Source: Branchiostoma floridae (Eukaryota > Chordata > Leptocardii > Amphioxiformes > Branchiostomatidae). From it: a DNA stretch of 54,732 nt. The translations under genes were made by a program, and so were the position numbers. Shown one piece after another: positions 10,694 to 22,693 of the stretch. Each line of letters starts with the position of its first letter. Position 1 is the first letter of the stretch. Under the pieces are notes generated by a model. The model was not told where the DNA came from, searched no databases, and saw nothing but the letters and a program-made list of their open reading frames with translations. The stretch lies in the NCBI RefSeq assembly GCF_000003815.2, contig NC_049988.1:12340169-12394900 (forward strand), written 5' to 3'.

Positions 10694-13485
10694 ATGCGGG
10701 GCGCTACAATCCAACTTCTGGTCCTCTCCTTAACCTGTGAGTGTCTAGTGTCTGCATGGGACGAGGACCAGGACTTTGATTCCCACTATCTACCTGGTGT
10801 AGAGTCCGACTTTTCTCTGTCTCTAGGTACGGCAGGGCCTGAATGTTTCTATCAGTTCGTGGGGAAAAACGCAACACTGCATGCTGACTTTCAGGTAAGA
10901 CACCTGTAACATATTTTCAATCATACGACATGTTGTTTCCAAAATCTGATACATACTATGATATATGAAAAGAGCTTTGATAAGTGGTTCTTGGAATTGT
11001 ATTTTTTTCGAGTCCCTCAACGCATAACAACAGAGAAATACCGACATTTATCATTTTTGTACACGTAGACTCTGCGCTCCCCTAACCATAAACAAAGTAT
11101 TCACAGTACATGTTGGACTATGTTTCACAGCGTTTTCAACTAAAGAACCGCGTCACAAAGACCATGACCTTTTATTCCATAAGAAATATTAATACATAGC
11201 GAATATATGTATATGCTCTTTACCTGGCCTTCAGCCATCACAGCAGGATACGTTCTTACAACAACAAACAACACGAGTTGTACACATGTATCACGTCACC
11301 AGATATACGTACTAATATTAGAGGGAGGTTTTTGGTATACTGATAAAAAGGTATTGATGAAAAGCTTTTTTCTGCAACTAAAAGAGGCCCATTGAATCAG
11401 TCACACCCCTCCCCATGAATTGGGGTGAACAGATATAAACTCCTTACAATAGCTGACATGTTTTCAAGTGGCGTTGGCTACTAAAATATTGTGCTCATAA
11501 CCTAATATGAAAATATATGTGTCTTAATGACATTCATCATTGAGCATTGTCTGTGGCAAGTCGATTGTATTCAAAGATATGTGTAAGATACCAATCTTTT
11601 TTTTTTTACAAGCCTTCACTCAAAGCCATCTTGCTTTTGATGACTGAGTTCAATAATACAAAGTGCTGCAAATGACCTCGTGGCATCTTCGTCTAAAATA
11701 GACAGCTAAGTTTTGGACAACAGCTTGACGAAATAATGTTTGATACATACAGCAGGTTGATTGTTAGTGTGTTGTTACATAAAGAAACCATCGGAAAATT
11801 CCATATCATCATTTGCATTTATTATGCTAAAAATGGACCCTCATTACGAATAAAAGGATTATTATCAATTGCAGGTGCTGAGAGCCGATGGGACCAACAA
11901 AAAGGTGTTTTTCAGCGTCTATAATCCGAAGAAGACGTTACTAAACTTCACGCATGCGGAGAGCATCGACAAGTTTGAGTACGACATGAAGAAAGAAGAC
12001 AAACCAGGTAGGCTCTGTCGTATCCTGGCTAAAATCGCGCTCCTAGCGGCCGGCCTTACAGTTGCCACCGCCTTGGGGAGGGAGGCATTGAAAAAGAAGT
12101 CAAACCCCTCAAATAGTTAAGACAGAATAGTTTCAAAATAGATGACATTCATGTTATGTATACCACTGTCTTACTTTGCAATTAGCCCACGGGCATGATC
12201 TTGCAATAAAGTTATTAATATTATCATTCATATTCTCCAAGCAGAGGTTGGGTCGTGGGGATTGAGTCTTGGTGGGATATTTACCGCCTAGCTCCTGTCA
12301 AAACGGCCTGAATGTGTCAAAGTAATTGTTATTTTTTTGTTTAAAAGGTTTCACCCGTTCCGTTTTGAGGCAGCGGTAAGGGCATCAAGCCGGTAAAAAC
12401 CCGTCCACAACTACACCCAACCTCTGCTTGGAGAATACTCGTGGTGTCAGTATCACACATGAGGCAGAAGGCTTCTGAAACTAACTTGAAACATAACATA
12501 TAGTAGTTAATTTAACAGTGATATTCAAAGTCACAAAATGCACATTATGTCTCTAGGCACCTTCAGCATCTGTCTGTCCAACCCAAGTAAGCTGTTCACC
12601 AAGCTGGTGTACCTGTATGTGGCAGTGTACCGCCTGTCAGACTGGAAGAAGTACAAACAAACACAATTACCACAGGAGATGGAAGAGATAGGGCTGGGAC
12701 AAATAATGGTAAGTTGGGCACTTTAAGGCTAATATTATATGATATAGAATGTAGCTTGTATTATAGAAAACAGAAATGAACTGTATACACATGTACCAAA
12801 CTTATTTCCCTATTTCATACTGCAGAAAAAAAATATATATTTACTCCATGTTTTCATAAAGGGGGAGAGCGGAGTGAAAATAGCTGAATTTGCTCCTAAG
12901 CAAATACCGGCCTTTCTAGTTCCTACTACAACTAGACAACCTTACCTAGACACCGTAAAACAGACAATATATTTTATCTCTACGTATATATATATATATA
13001 TATATATACCATAACTAAAAAAAGTAGAAGTAAGTTTATTTAGAAATAGTCTTGGACAACATAGTCTTCCGAAGAAAGTATAAATACATGTAACACATCA
13101 CCATAGTAGAATTATATGCTTCAATGTCTGTATATAAAGATTAGTGCTGTTAAGAATGCTGAAAATTTCAAATATGCCGCACATGTATATTCATACATTT
13201 ACAACTCATGTGGTATCCAATATAAAATCTACTTCAAAATAATTTTACGGTTTTATCATCACACAGAGTTCTCTGGATCATGTAGCCAACAATGTTCGGG
13301 ACATCAATAACATTAACAAGATCATCAAGCTGCACAAACTCGTGGACTACCACACGGTGTCCGCCAGTCTGACCTATGTGACCCGGATGGGCATGTGTAG
13401 CTGTCTGTTAATAGTCGGGTCGGGACTACTGCAAGTCTACTTCGTACGGAAATTATTTACACCACATTATCTGAGAGGAACGTAA
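10694..13485 (+). CDS. TMED6-like: TMED6-like p24 cargo receptor, copy 3 (complete)
   Basis: Exons are 10694-10894, 11875-12007, 12557-12708 and 13267-13485: 705 nt, 234 aa. The ATG opens a signal peptide (MRGATIQLLVLSLTCECLVS). C51 (PECFYQF) and the cysteine of GTFSICLSNP give the GOLD-domain disulfide. The last exon carries the stalk, a transmembrane helix (MCSCLLIVGSGLLQVYFV) and a short tail, RKLFTPHYLRGT, without the NKA/NKT end of copies 1 and 2. Intron phases match the other copies. Intron 2 contains an in-frame extension of exon 2, a poly(A) hexamer and a MITE-like element, so a shorter isoform is possible. Confidence 0.88.
12008..12120 (+). other. Possible alternative 3' end of TMED copy 3: intron read-through encoding a membrane anchor
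   Basis: If the donor after 12007 is not used, the frame stays open for 37 codons to TAA at 12118-12120. The extension has 19 mostly hydrophobic residues (12022-12078, starting ILAKIALLAAG) followed by REALKKKSNPSNS, which has the pattern of a membrane span and a basic cytosolic tail. An AATAAA follows at 12205-12210. The isoform would be 148 aa with half a GOLD domain. Whether it is transcribed is unknown. Confidence 0.35.
12205..12210 (+). terminator. Intronic poly(A) signal in TMED copy 3
   Basis: AATAAA 85 bases after the read-through stop at 12120 and inside intron 2. It would support a premature polyadenylated transcript. Confidence 0.35.
12231..12437. mobile_element. MITE-like element with 23-bp perfect terminal inverted repeats
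   Basis: The left end, 12231-12253, begins TATTCTCCAAGCAGAGG. The right end, 12415-12437, is its exact reverse complement. The interior is 207 bp minus the ends and non-coding. The termini resemble those of the element at 41762-41938, so this is a dispersed family. It lies in intron 2 of TMED copy 3. Confidence 0.75.
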
Positions 13486-15129
13486 ACATGGGGTTAAAGG
13501 CACCCCATGTGTTTTTTTTGAAAGACCATACTTTTATGAATACAACATATGCCAAGATTTCTCTCAATATCGCCCCAAGTTAAAGTTTGTCTAATACATA
13601 GCTGTTTATGATATTATATGTTGCATCTGGTTGTACTTCATCTATATCTGGAGGGTACCAGTACAGTACATAGTATTGTTGTGCAATATTTTCTTCCAAC
13701 ACAAATGTGCACAAGAATCAAATTGCCTAGTCCAAATCCAATGTCAAGTTGCCAATACAATATATTACTTTGTATCCAATGTCAAGTTGCCAATACAATA
13801 TATTACTTTGTATTCAGAAGAAACATTAACTGAAATATTAGAGCACTGTTGAGTCCACCTTCAAAAGAGATTATGATTACAGAAATGGGATTCAAGTTAA
13901 TTCTTCATAATCCTACATGCAGCCTATGAAATAGGTTTATTAATAGATTAAGGTAAGAAAGAGATATTGACGTATTACAGTGTAATCATATTTCAAAGGA
14001 ATGATATGCATGAATGCTTTGCTGCTAAGACCTAAGCCACGTTTGTTTGTTTTGCTTGTTTGTTTGTGTGTTTGTGCCTTTATTTTAACTCGATAAGACT
14101 CATTCGGCCTACTAGGCCGCTTTTCATGGAGGTCGAGCATACATGGAGGAGGTGAGGGGTCAACTAATCATATACATATTGACACAAAATTTCTATTGAT
14201 CATACAGAAAAAAAAGGAATTCTAAATACATACATACATAAATGAAAGAATGATAATAATGAAAACAAATGACAATCATTAGCTCGTTGATTCCATACAC
14301 GTTCGTGGATCGCTACCGTGTCACTAGTCTTTTGAAACTAGAGATTGAGGTTGCAGCTCTAGCGTCCGGTACTAGTGAATTCCAAAGAAGTGAGCCAGAG
14401 TGACGTAACAGACATCTAGCTTAAATGCAACTATTGCTGGATTGTTGGTAAACATTTCATTATTTCATGTGCGTTACATACGATATCTTAACAAACAATG
14501 TATAGATGTCATTATCCATATGATTGTTTACACTAATCAGCCTTATAATAACAGAAATGACTCCATTTAGCTCGTTAACACATATTTGTCTATTCAAGAA
14601 TCCTATATAGATACAAAATACATAAAATGTGTATTTTGGTTCAAGCTTAATTTTTGGAAACATGGATTCCTCACTGCTCAGCTGTAATAAACTTCACGTG
14701 TTGAATGTAAAGCTTCTTAAGTGTTGTTTTGATTGTTTTGTGTGACAATATATTGCAAATACCGTAAGGTAGACTAATACATTATAGTTCACCTCACCTC
14801 ACCTAGTCCCATCCTCATCAAGAGGGTCGGGGACCATGGTTGCCTCATAGCTATATAATAACAATTGGTGGAGGGGTACTTTTTCAGTCTTACCATATTT
14901 AACAAGTACTGGTGTATGTCTATAACCGCATGGCTTAATGCATGTATTTACCGTTGTCAACAAAGCCTCTTACCTCGCCACGTGGCCTTTAGAAACAAGA
15001 AAAACCAGTCAGCTGATGTCAAAGGGCACGATAACATGGGCTCCCAATGTAACACAACGCCTGTCACTTTTGCATTGTTTTAGGCGGATCTAATCTTCAT
15101 TGTAAATAATACATCAGATTTAAACCACT
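13486..15129. other. Intergenic region between TMED copies 3 and 4
   Basis: No coding exon recognised. It holds the 38-bp tandem duplication at 13738-13813. The short open frames over that duplication are low-complexity coincidences. Confidence 0.45.
13738..13813. repeat. Tandem duplication, two 38-bp units
   Basis: Two identical adjacent units, 13738-13775 and 13776-13813, starting CCAATGTCAAGTTGCC and ending TTACTTTGTAT. The identity suggests a recent slip or an assembly duplication. Confidence 0.85.
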
Positions 15130-17024
15130 ATGAAAATGCTCACCCTAAGCTTAGTGATCCCGCCATTGTTGTTTACCTGCTCTATGGCTCGGGATGTGTT
15201 CGACTTTACCGGAGAGGTGTTCTCAGACCTGTCGGTAGTGATACCGAGACGGGGGAAGGAATGTTTTTACCAGCCTATTGACGACAATGTAGAGTCCGTG
15301 TATGTCCAGTATACCGTAAGTATCTATGTATCAGCATGTAACAGTGTTAATGATAATATATTTTACCTCATGTTTTTTAAGTGACAGCTGTGATCAATTT
15401 TGCCTGTACTGCGCAATCTCTAAATATCGGGGGCCTAAAATTTCGGGCTTCCGGTCATTCAACTTTAACCCGAGAAAATGATTCCCTTGCCTAGAGTGAC
15501 CAATTGAAGCACAAGATTCTTTTAAGTCATTATGATTTGGTCAGGCTATGATCAATATGGTAAAATACTAATGTAGAGGCTGTAATTATGGTTACGTTAT
15601 CATAACTACATGGATATGAACTAAAATATAATCGCCATATTCTATGCGTTGAAATGAGCATCAAAAATATTTTGCAATGTCGTAGTCAAGGGTCATAAAG
15701 TTTGAGTGATGTACTGTTGTTTTATGTTGAACTTTAAGGCCTTGAGGGAAGACATCTTTGACGAACTACAATTCATCGTCAAAGACCCGACTGGGAAACT
15801 TGTAAAACAGTCGTCCGGCGAGGAGAACAACTTCGATTTGGACTTTACCAATGCTAGTGAGCACCACCAAAGAGGTAAATGTCAAAGTTATTGTGAAAAA
15901 ATAATGATTGGATTTTTAGTAAAAATACAAGCACTACCTGCTCTTTTTTTCATTGTGATGTGTAATTTTCATTCACTTTGACACATGTGAAATTGCTCCA
16001 TGTATATCTCAGCCATAAAACTAAATACATAGACTAGGCAAACAATGATGATACATGTACCTCTTGCAAAGGTTGCAATTGACCGAAGTTTTAAGCATTA
16101 TCGCACACGCTATACAGTGAGATAAGAATCTGAGAAAAAGAACTACTAGTATATACAGCGAAAAGTTAGATACATTGACCAGACAAAATGTGTTATACAA
16201 TCCTTAAACGGCCCACTGATGAATATTTTGCCTTGGCCTTACAAACTCTCCACAGGTACATATTCCATCTGCTTCTTGAACAATCACCTCTTCAGAGACG
16301 TCATTGTCTACTTGGAGCTGGAGATTTGGAATGAGGATTCCTTTCTTCAAGATGTTGCTGAGGATGCCGAGGAAGCTTTAGATTCCGTTGGGGCACGTTT
16401 CATTCATATCTTTATCGTCTATCTCTCTATCTGCATCTCTCTATCTATCCATCTGTCTATGGATTGATACTTATCAGATAGATGTCAAGACGGGACGTAA
16501 CAACCACTTTATCTGTAACAGTTAACAGCTACCAATATGTAACATACTATTAATGTTATAATATTTTCATAAAGGATGCGCTTGCTTTAGTCACATATCA
16601 ATGTGGTGGACCGTCATTCAATATTAGATTTTATCTGCTCTTTCGGATTGCCCTATAATTGTACTGGTGTGGCTAAACTGTACTTATTAATTAACAATCA
16701 TACATGGGAAATGAGATCCCAGAAATAGCGTATAAAACTATGGGTATCAAATCATATGTTGTTCATATGTGTTTTGTTCTTTGTCCCATACAGGAGTCTT
16801 TGAAGAAAGTGGCTGAAAACGTGAAAACCATGGGCTTACATAGCAACAAACTGTCCCAACGATACCGCCGAGACTCATTCGAGTTGAATTACAGCAATGC
16901 TTACGTCAATAACTTCGGAATAGTAACTTGTTTAATTATTATATGCGCGGGACTGTTTCAAGTGTACTTCATAAAGAATCTGTTTAACACATCACACGTT
17001 CATGGCATACATAGTCCTACATAA
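15130..17024 (+). CDS. TMED6-like: TMED6-like p24 cargo receptor, copy 4 (complete)
   Basis: Exons are 15130-15315, 15739-15874, 16256-16392 and 16794-17024: 690 nt, 229 aa. The signal peptide is MKMLTLSLVIPPLLFTC. GOLD cysteines are C45 (GKECFYQP) and the C of GTYSICFLNN. An acidic stretch precedes exon 4. The stalk, transmembrane helix (VTCLIIICAGLFQVYFI) and tail KNLFNTSHVHGIHSPT follow. Exon 3 has no good GT donor at the expected place. GTTGGG|gcacgt is read as a GC-AG intron because it gives the same codon count (46) as copy 5 and the correct phase. Copies 4 and 5 form a subgroup with shorter exon 3. The tail lacks dibasic ER-retrieval lysines. Confidence 0.85.
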
Positions 17025-17729
17025 AAATGTATGATTTATGTGATTTTTCTCCGTTACTTTATCTGTAGGAGAATTAATTCTCTATGGCCAAGATGTCTAA
17101 AGAAAAAGATAAGATCTAGTGTGCTTACAAAATGATAAGTAGCAAAATATACAACATTGCAATCATTTATATTATTGCGATGATTAGATTCTTAAATAAA
17201 GATATTGAAATGTGTCATATAACAATAAATTTAGCTGTTACCCACTCACATGGTTCCGTCAATACAATGTACACAACAATTGATATTTATTTTAGAAATC
17301 AAGCCCATTGCGGCTTCAAAAAGTAGTTAAACCCTGTTCCACCATATCAATAATAATAGATTAGTGATTAATATCATTAAATAGATATATATAATCGACC
17401 CGTGGTTTAATTTGATACGCGTATATATTTCCAGCAAAATGTCTGTTTTGTAGCAGGATATTCAGTTGCAATATTATTTCAAGCCTTTGAATAAAGAAAA
17501 AGAACATGATCTCTGTCTTCAAGTAAATACTTTTGTAACTCCAGCTGGTTCATACAAGATAAGCCCTTTGACCCTAGCTACTCGCCTATTCAGAAGAAAA
17601 ACCAGAAAAACGAGCAGGAGCTAAAGGTCAAATCATTGCACCCTCGTGAATCGCCCCAACCATGTTTTGATGCCGAACATTTTAAACATCGTTTACTCTA
17701 ATTCCTACACCATTACGAGTTTTGTTTAG
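17025..17729. other. Intergenic region between TMED copies 4 and 5
   Basis: AT-rich. AATAAA at 17195-17200, 171 bases after the stop of copy 4, is a plausible poly(A) signal. Another lies near 17491. No further gene is seen. Confidence 0.45.
17195..17200 (+). terminator. Candidate poly(A) signal for TMED copy 4
   Basis: AATAAA in CTTAAATAAAGATATTG, first canonical hexamer after the stop. Confidence 0.5.
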
Positions 17730-19751
17730 ATGGTTATCTCTTTCTACGTGTACTATCTCAATATGTTAGCTGGTTGTGTGTTTGTTCTAGTTTTTGTGAC
17801 GTCATCGCTGGCCTACAGGGATCGAGACGACTACATTGGCCCAAAAGAAAGATTCATGGATTTCTCAATTGAGGTTCCAAGTAATTCGATGGAATGCTTT
17901 TATCAGGACATGGACGATAGATTTCATGGAATGTATCTGCAATACCTTGTGAGTATTCTAGACTGTACAGGATCATTTTTAGTAAAGTATATATGTAGTT
18001 ATGTTACCTGGGTGTAACCATATCACAGGGGTATGGTGTGCATGGACGAATGGTGTCACAAAGACGTTACACTTCAAGGGACATTCTCTCTCTGTCAGTC
18101 TGTCTATACAGACTATGACACTTGTCTACGCAAAAAGAACCTAAACGACAGAGAAGACTTAAAGGGACAAGGGACATTAAAGCTACATATTTGCCGAAGC
18201 AACTTCTATCAGATCATACGTGGCTCCTTAATTTTATGTGCAGTAGTTTGGGATGATCAGCACTGTTTTGTGATATGAATAGACAATGTTTTTGTTTACT
18301 TTAACCTATACCCAGGTGTTGTATCAAGGACCCTATGAAGATCTACACTTTACGATCAGCGGTCCGGACGGAAAATTTCTGTTCCAAGCGGTTGGAGAAT
18401 ACGAAGAGTTTCACATAAACATCACGGATAGCCGACAGAAAGGTGATTATTCTATTCACGTAGTACCTTTCACGTACTGTAGATAGTGTGGTATATCTTA
18501 CAGGTCACGAAGAACAATATGTAACTATATTTGATGTAAAGTGGCTATGATTATTCTATCACGAATGGACAGTTTGGCTGGCCAATGTTATTACATTCTC
18601 ATAGTCAATATCATATGGAGGTTCTCTACTTGTACCATACTGATGTATCATACTGATGTATCATTATAAGTACTACTGTACTACTGATATATCGTTAGAT
18701 GTACTACTGCACCACTGATGTATCGTCATCTGTGCAACTGACGTATCAATATATGTCTACTGCATTACTGACAATATGGAAAAATATGGGTTCTCGATTG
18801 CCTAATGCTTAATCATTTCCGTTCTGCAGGCACCTATGAGATGTGTTTGGAGAACCAGTATCTGCTGGAGGAGACAGTTGTTTACGTGGAGATGTGGGTT
18901 GAGTACAATGACAGCTTGGATAAATTGGTTGACACCCATAGCTATGAGGACTTAGGAAATGTTACGGTATGTAAAGCCTTAATATACGCTTGAATTAGTG
19001 TTTGACTTGGAAATGTTAAAATGTTTCAAAAATCTACAAAACTTTCCATGCAAGTAAAGCGAACACATGTAGGCTAGATGATAAGTATAAAATGCAGTTT
19101 ATAGTTTTTGTAGTTCATTGCTTGTAGTTCTTTCCTACAAGATATGTCAGTTACATGTACATTGGATATCGTAACGTGAACATGAAATAATATTGTATTT
19201 TTCACTAATTGTCTTACTATAACTAGAATGGAGTTTACATTTGTTTGTAATCTATTGCTTGCAGTTTTTTTTCCTACAATACATGTCCTGTACATATATA
19301 TACTTAGGATATCGTATCATGACATGAACATGAAATTGGATTTTCCTCCATACTATACTATGGTGTGATACAATGGTGGCCATGTTAGCCTCGTTTTGGT
19401 GCAATGACCCCGAATGACCCGGGGAAATCCAAATGGCCGACATAACTGATATTGCCCAACGATTTTGTTTTACAGACCTCCTTGAAGAAGATATCCGACA
19501 GGATACAGAGAATGGATCTACACGCAGGGCTGATCTCTCAGTGGTATCACAAAGACTCCGTCACATTAAAGTTTAGCGACAACCATGTCGACAGCTTCGG
19601 CATGCTGGTTTGTGCGATGATCATCTGCTCGGGGCTGCTGCAGGCGTTCTTCATAAAGAAACTGTTTCTCCGTGACCAAGAGGAGTTACGTAACGATCCT
19701 CCTGTAAAGTTTGACCAACCCAGAAAGTCGTCCGGTTCGCGAATAGCCTAG
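17730..19751 (+). CDS. TMED6-like: TMED6-like p24 cargo receptor, copy 5 (complete, extended tail)
   Basis: Exons are 17730-17948, 18316-18442, 18830-18966 and 19476-19751: 759 nt, 252 aa. An internal ATG at 17763 would give 241 aa and opens a cleaner signal peptide (MLAGCVFVLVFVTSSLA), so it may be the true start. GOLD cysteines are at C56 (SMECFYQD) and in GTYEMCLENQ. The transmembrane helix (GMLVCAMIICSGLLQAFFI) is followed by KKLFLRDQEELRNDPP and a further basic/serine stretch. This cytosolic tail of about 31 residues is the longest of the five and could bind different coat partners. It is the last gene of the array. Confidence 0.88.
18637..18775. repeat. Degenerate minisatellite-like repeat (TACTGATGTATC)
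   Basis: Several imperfect copies of a TACTGATGTATC core, spaced irregularly, in intron 2 of TMED copy 5. Copies diverge toward the right end. Confidence 0.55.
19110..19345. repeat. Diverged direct duplication in intron 3 of TMED copy 5
   Basis: Two roughly 90-base blocks, near 19112-19200 and 19250-19345. They share GCTTGYAGTT, CCTACAA, GGATATCGTA and GAACATGAAAT in the same order. Confidence 0.55.
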
Positions 19752-20833
19752 CTATCTAATCATTTCGTCTTAGTCTTCGTAACGTCACAACCTATGTAAG
19801 ACTTCACGAGACTGTTTTTGGGACCAAATTCGTGTTAGCTTAGGCCTATGATATCCAATTGATATGTGGTTATAGTACAATTAGCTATTTGCTCATGGGT
19901 CAGTGTTTGAAATGGGGAAATGACTGCATTTGGGTAAAGGCAACAGTAAAGTAGGGAATATTTTTATCTTATTTCATGTTTCTAAAAGCGTCTCCAGTGG
20001 AAATATTCAGTTGATATATTGAAACGGTATAAGATAGAAAACTACATAAACGTACACTTTGAGGTAATTATAAGGGTATTATCAGACGACCACCTTGCAA
20101 TGAAAGATGCCTAGAGGACATATTGTGTCCTGTTACGTGTGCGTTTGGTTGCGTTGTCTCTTTGCATTAATAAAGGTCATTACCCGGTCATTGCTGTGGC
20201 ATATTATCGAAGCCAGATTATGTAGTGGGCCATGTATGATCATAAAGAAAGAAATGCTGAATCATACCACAGTAGCATCCAAATATTTACCGTAAAATTA
20301 GGCAAACATTCATGATCTAATGTAAATTAGTTTGGCTGATGTAAGATTTACTAAGCACTTTTAGGGCACCCATTATCATGGCAGTGTCATTAATTAATGA
20401 TAATAAACAAATCGTCTTTATGTAGATACCCAACATGACGATTGCGATTTTTTTATAGGATTCAAAGGCGTTATATGGCGTGTTGCAAACATAGCAACTG
20501 TTTTGATGTAATCCTGGTGTTAGAGGAGAGACATAGGCCTCTACACAACCGTAGTGAATTTCTGCTCGACAGTGTCAAAAGTATGATACTTGTAGCTATC
20601 ATCAAATCGATGTACTTTGAAAACACGTTTGGAAACCACGTGCCCTTTGCATCTGACCCATGAGTGTCATTAGTAGCCACGTGCGGGGCAGTTATCGCTA
20701 ATGGGTATATCAAACACAGGAAGTAAACAAAGCCAATCTGTTCAGCTCAGTGAATGAGGATTATTAGCTTTTGATAAAAGCCAGAACACATGTCCACCAT
20801 TATTCTGTCAGCTTGGGGAGGGATTGTAGTGAG
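19752..20833. other. Intergenic region between the TMED array and the GPCR pair
   Basis: AT-rich, no coding exon recognised. AATAAA at 20169-20174, 418 bases after the copy 5 stop, is a possible poly(A) signal. The short open frames around 20442-20713 lie on opposite strands of the same stretch and resemble nothing known. Confidence 0.4.
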
Positions 20834-20840
20834 TATAAAA
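20834..20840 (+). promoter_or_regulatory. Candidate TATA box of GPCR paralogue 1
   Basis: TATAAAA in GAGTATAAAAAACTG, 168 bases upstream of the chosen ATG. A start about 30 bases downstream would leave a 5' UTR of about 140 bases. Confidence 0.4.
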
Positions 20841-21007
20841 AACTGCCTCTCATTGATACTAGTACTCTAAATTCACGGCCCGTGATTATTTTAATTTGGC
20901 ACCCGATGCGAATGAAGATCAGCAGCTGAGACTGAAGGCACATTTCAAATACTAGTACGGACATATATTGACAAAACTGTTTTTTGTATCTAAGCTAGCA
21001 AGACATC

Positions 21008-22693
21008 ATGAATGTTAGTACTTCGTCCTCGTACGTTTCCGCTGGAGAGAAGGCGCTAGGCCTGGCCCTGCGAAATGTGCTAACTGCTCTCGGATCCACA
21101 TTTACAGTTGTTGGTATTGCAGGGAACCTTTTGGTCATTTTCATCATCTTGCGTTTCCCTCGAATGCGAACAGTCTGCAACGTGTATCTCTTTAGCATCG
21201 CGCTCTCGGACCTGAACCTTGTTATGGTGGCTCCTATCATCATCCAGTTCTACCGTAACGGACGGTGGACCTTCGGGCCCGGCTCGTGTGAAGCAGAGTC
21301 CTGTATTAAATTTACCAGTATGTTTGCCGGTTTCTTCCTGGTCAGTGCCTTCAACTATCAGCGCTACCGAGCTATAGCAAACCCCATAGAGACTAGACAG
21401 CGCCAGAGTTTAAAACGGGCTGCCTTGATTTGCCTTAGCATTTTCCTCCTGGCCCTTGTTGCAAATCTGCCATTTTGTGTGACGTCTCACGTAGTGGAAG
21501 AGGTAGTGAAGAACAAGACAGTGGCGGTTTGCCGCTACTTTTGGCCAGACTGGAGCAATATCCCTGAACACTCAGAGAGAGCTCATCGGCTTTACCTCAC
21601 ATGTCTGGGTTTTCTTCTGCCCTTCTGTTTAAACTTCACCTTGTACGTTCTCATTATTCGTAAGCTGCACAGCCAAGACGTAAGTACGGATCCTCTTTCT
21701 CACTCTCCGTTGTTATCCAAGGCTTTCATATTTCTGAATTGTTCTGAATTAAAGTTACTTTTAGTTTTTGGATAGGAAAAGATACTTCGTTCTTGCGTCG
21801 ATGAAGGTTAGACATCCAGATACATGGATGATATGATATGACAAAAAGCAGTTACTCACCCAACTGGGAATGATTTTGGACGTCTGACCGTTTCCAAAAT
21901 ACTTTCGTTCTGTTACTCTTCGTTGCAATGATTTGCAAATCTTTACGTCATAACAAAAAGACCTACAGCTATTCAAGAATATTTCATTCACTAATATGAT
22001 ACTATACTAATAGGCTTTTCGTTCTGCTGCGGTCGGGAAACGCGTCAAAGATTCCACAACAGTCACTAAAATGGCTGTGATGGTGACGGCATCGTTCGTC
22101 ATCTGCGTGGGTCCGTTCCACATGTACAACTTCATCAGCGCAGTGTCAGACATCTACATACCAGAGTATGTAGGTACGTGAAAGTTCGCACATAAGTTAA
22201 CTTGTAGTACGTGCAGAGACCTTTGCTTGTATTAAACGGGTCTTCTACACTTAGATTCTAAAGGATCTGTCCGCCGTCTTCATCGAATAAATGGATTGCA
22301 AAAAAGTGTAACTATTTGTGCTTGCTATTGGACTGTTGCAAGCTCTGCAAAAAATATGGAAATCGAAGAAATTATTATTTTCACCGGAAAGCTCAATAGG
22401 AGGACAAAATTCCTTCCAACGGTCACAACACCAAATCCTTCGAAATTGAAAACTTCCCTTAGCAGTGATCATCATACACATTATTTGTTGTTATTTTTCC
22501 AGGTAGGTGGACCTGTGTGTTAACCTTCGGGAACAGTGCCCTGGACCCCATCATCTACGCGCTCATGGGGACCAACTTCCGGGACTGCATCAAACAGCTG
22601 TTCTGTCGGCGGCCGCTGGCTGGAGAGACACAGAAGCAGCTCAATGATTCAGACATTCTTCATGCAAATTTACCACTTTCTGAGCTAAAATAA
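21008..22693 (+). CDS. Rhodopsin-family GPCR, paralogue 1 (peptide-receptor-like orphan)
   Basis: Exons are 21008-21679, 22014-22173 and 22503-22693: 1023 nt, 340 aa. The N-terminus carries an N-glycosylation site (NVST). TM1 has GIAGNLLV (N40), TM2 has ALSDL (D68), ECL1 has GRWTFGPGSC, TM7 has NSALDPIIYAL and helix 8 has FRDCIKQLFCRR with likely palmitoylated cysteine. The TM3 motif is N-Y-Q-R-Y (QRY, residues 118-120) in place of D/ERY. TM6 reads ICVGPFH, lacking the CWxP tryptophan. The overall pattern (W-x-FG in ECL1, exon 1 ending at ICL3, DPIIY) recalls peptide receptors such as the somatostatin/opioid/galanin group, but no ligand can be assigned. An AATAAA lies at 22949-22954. Confidence 0.88.
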
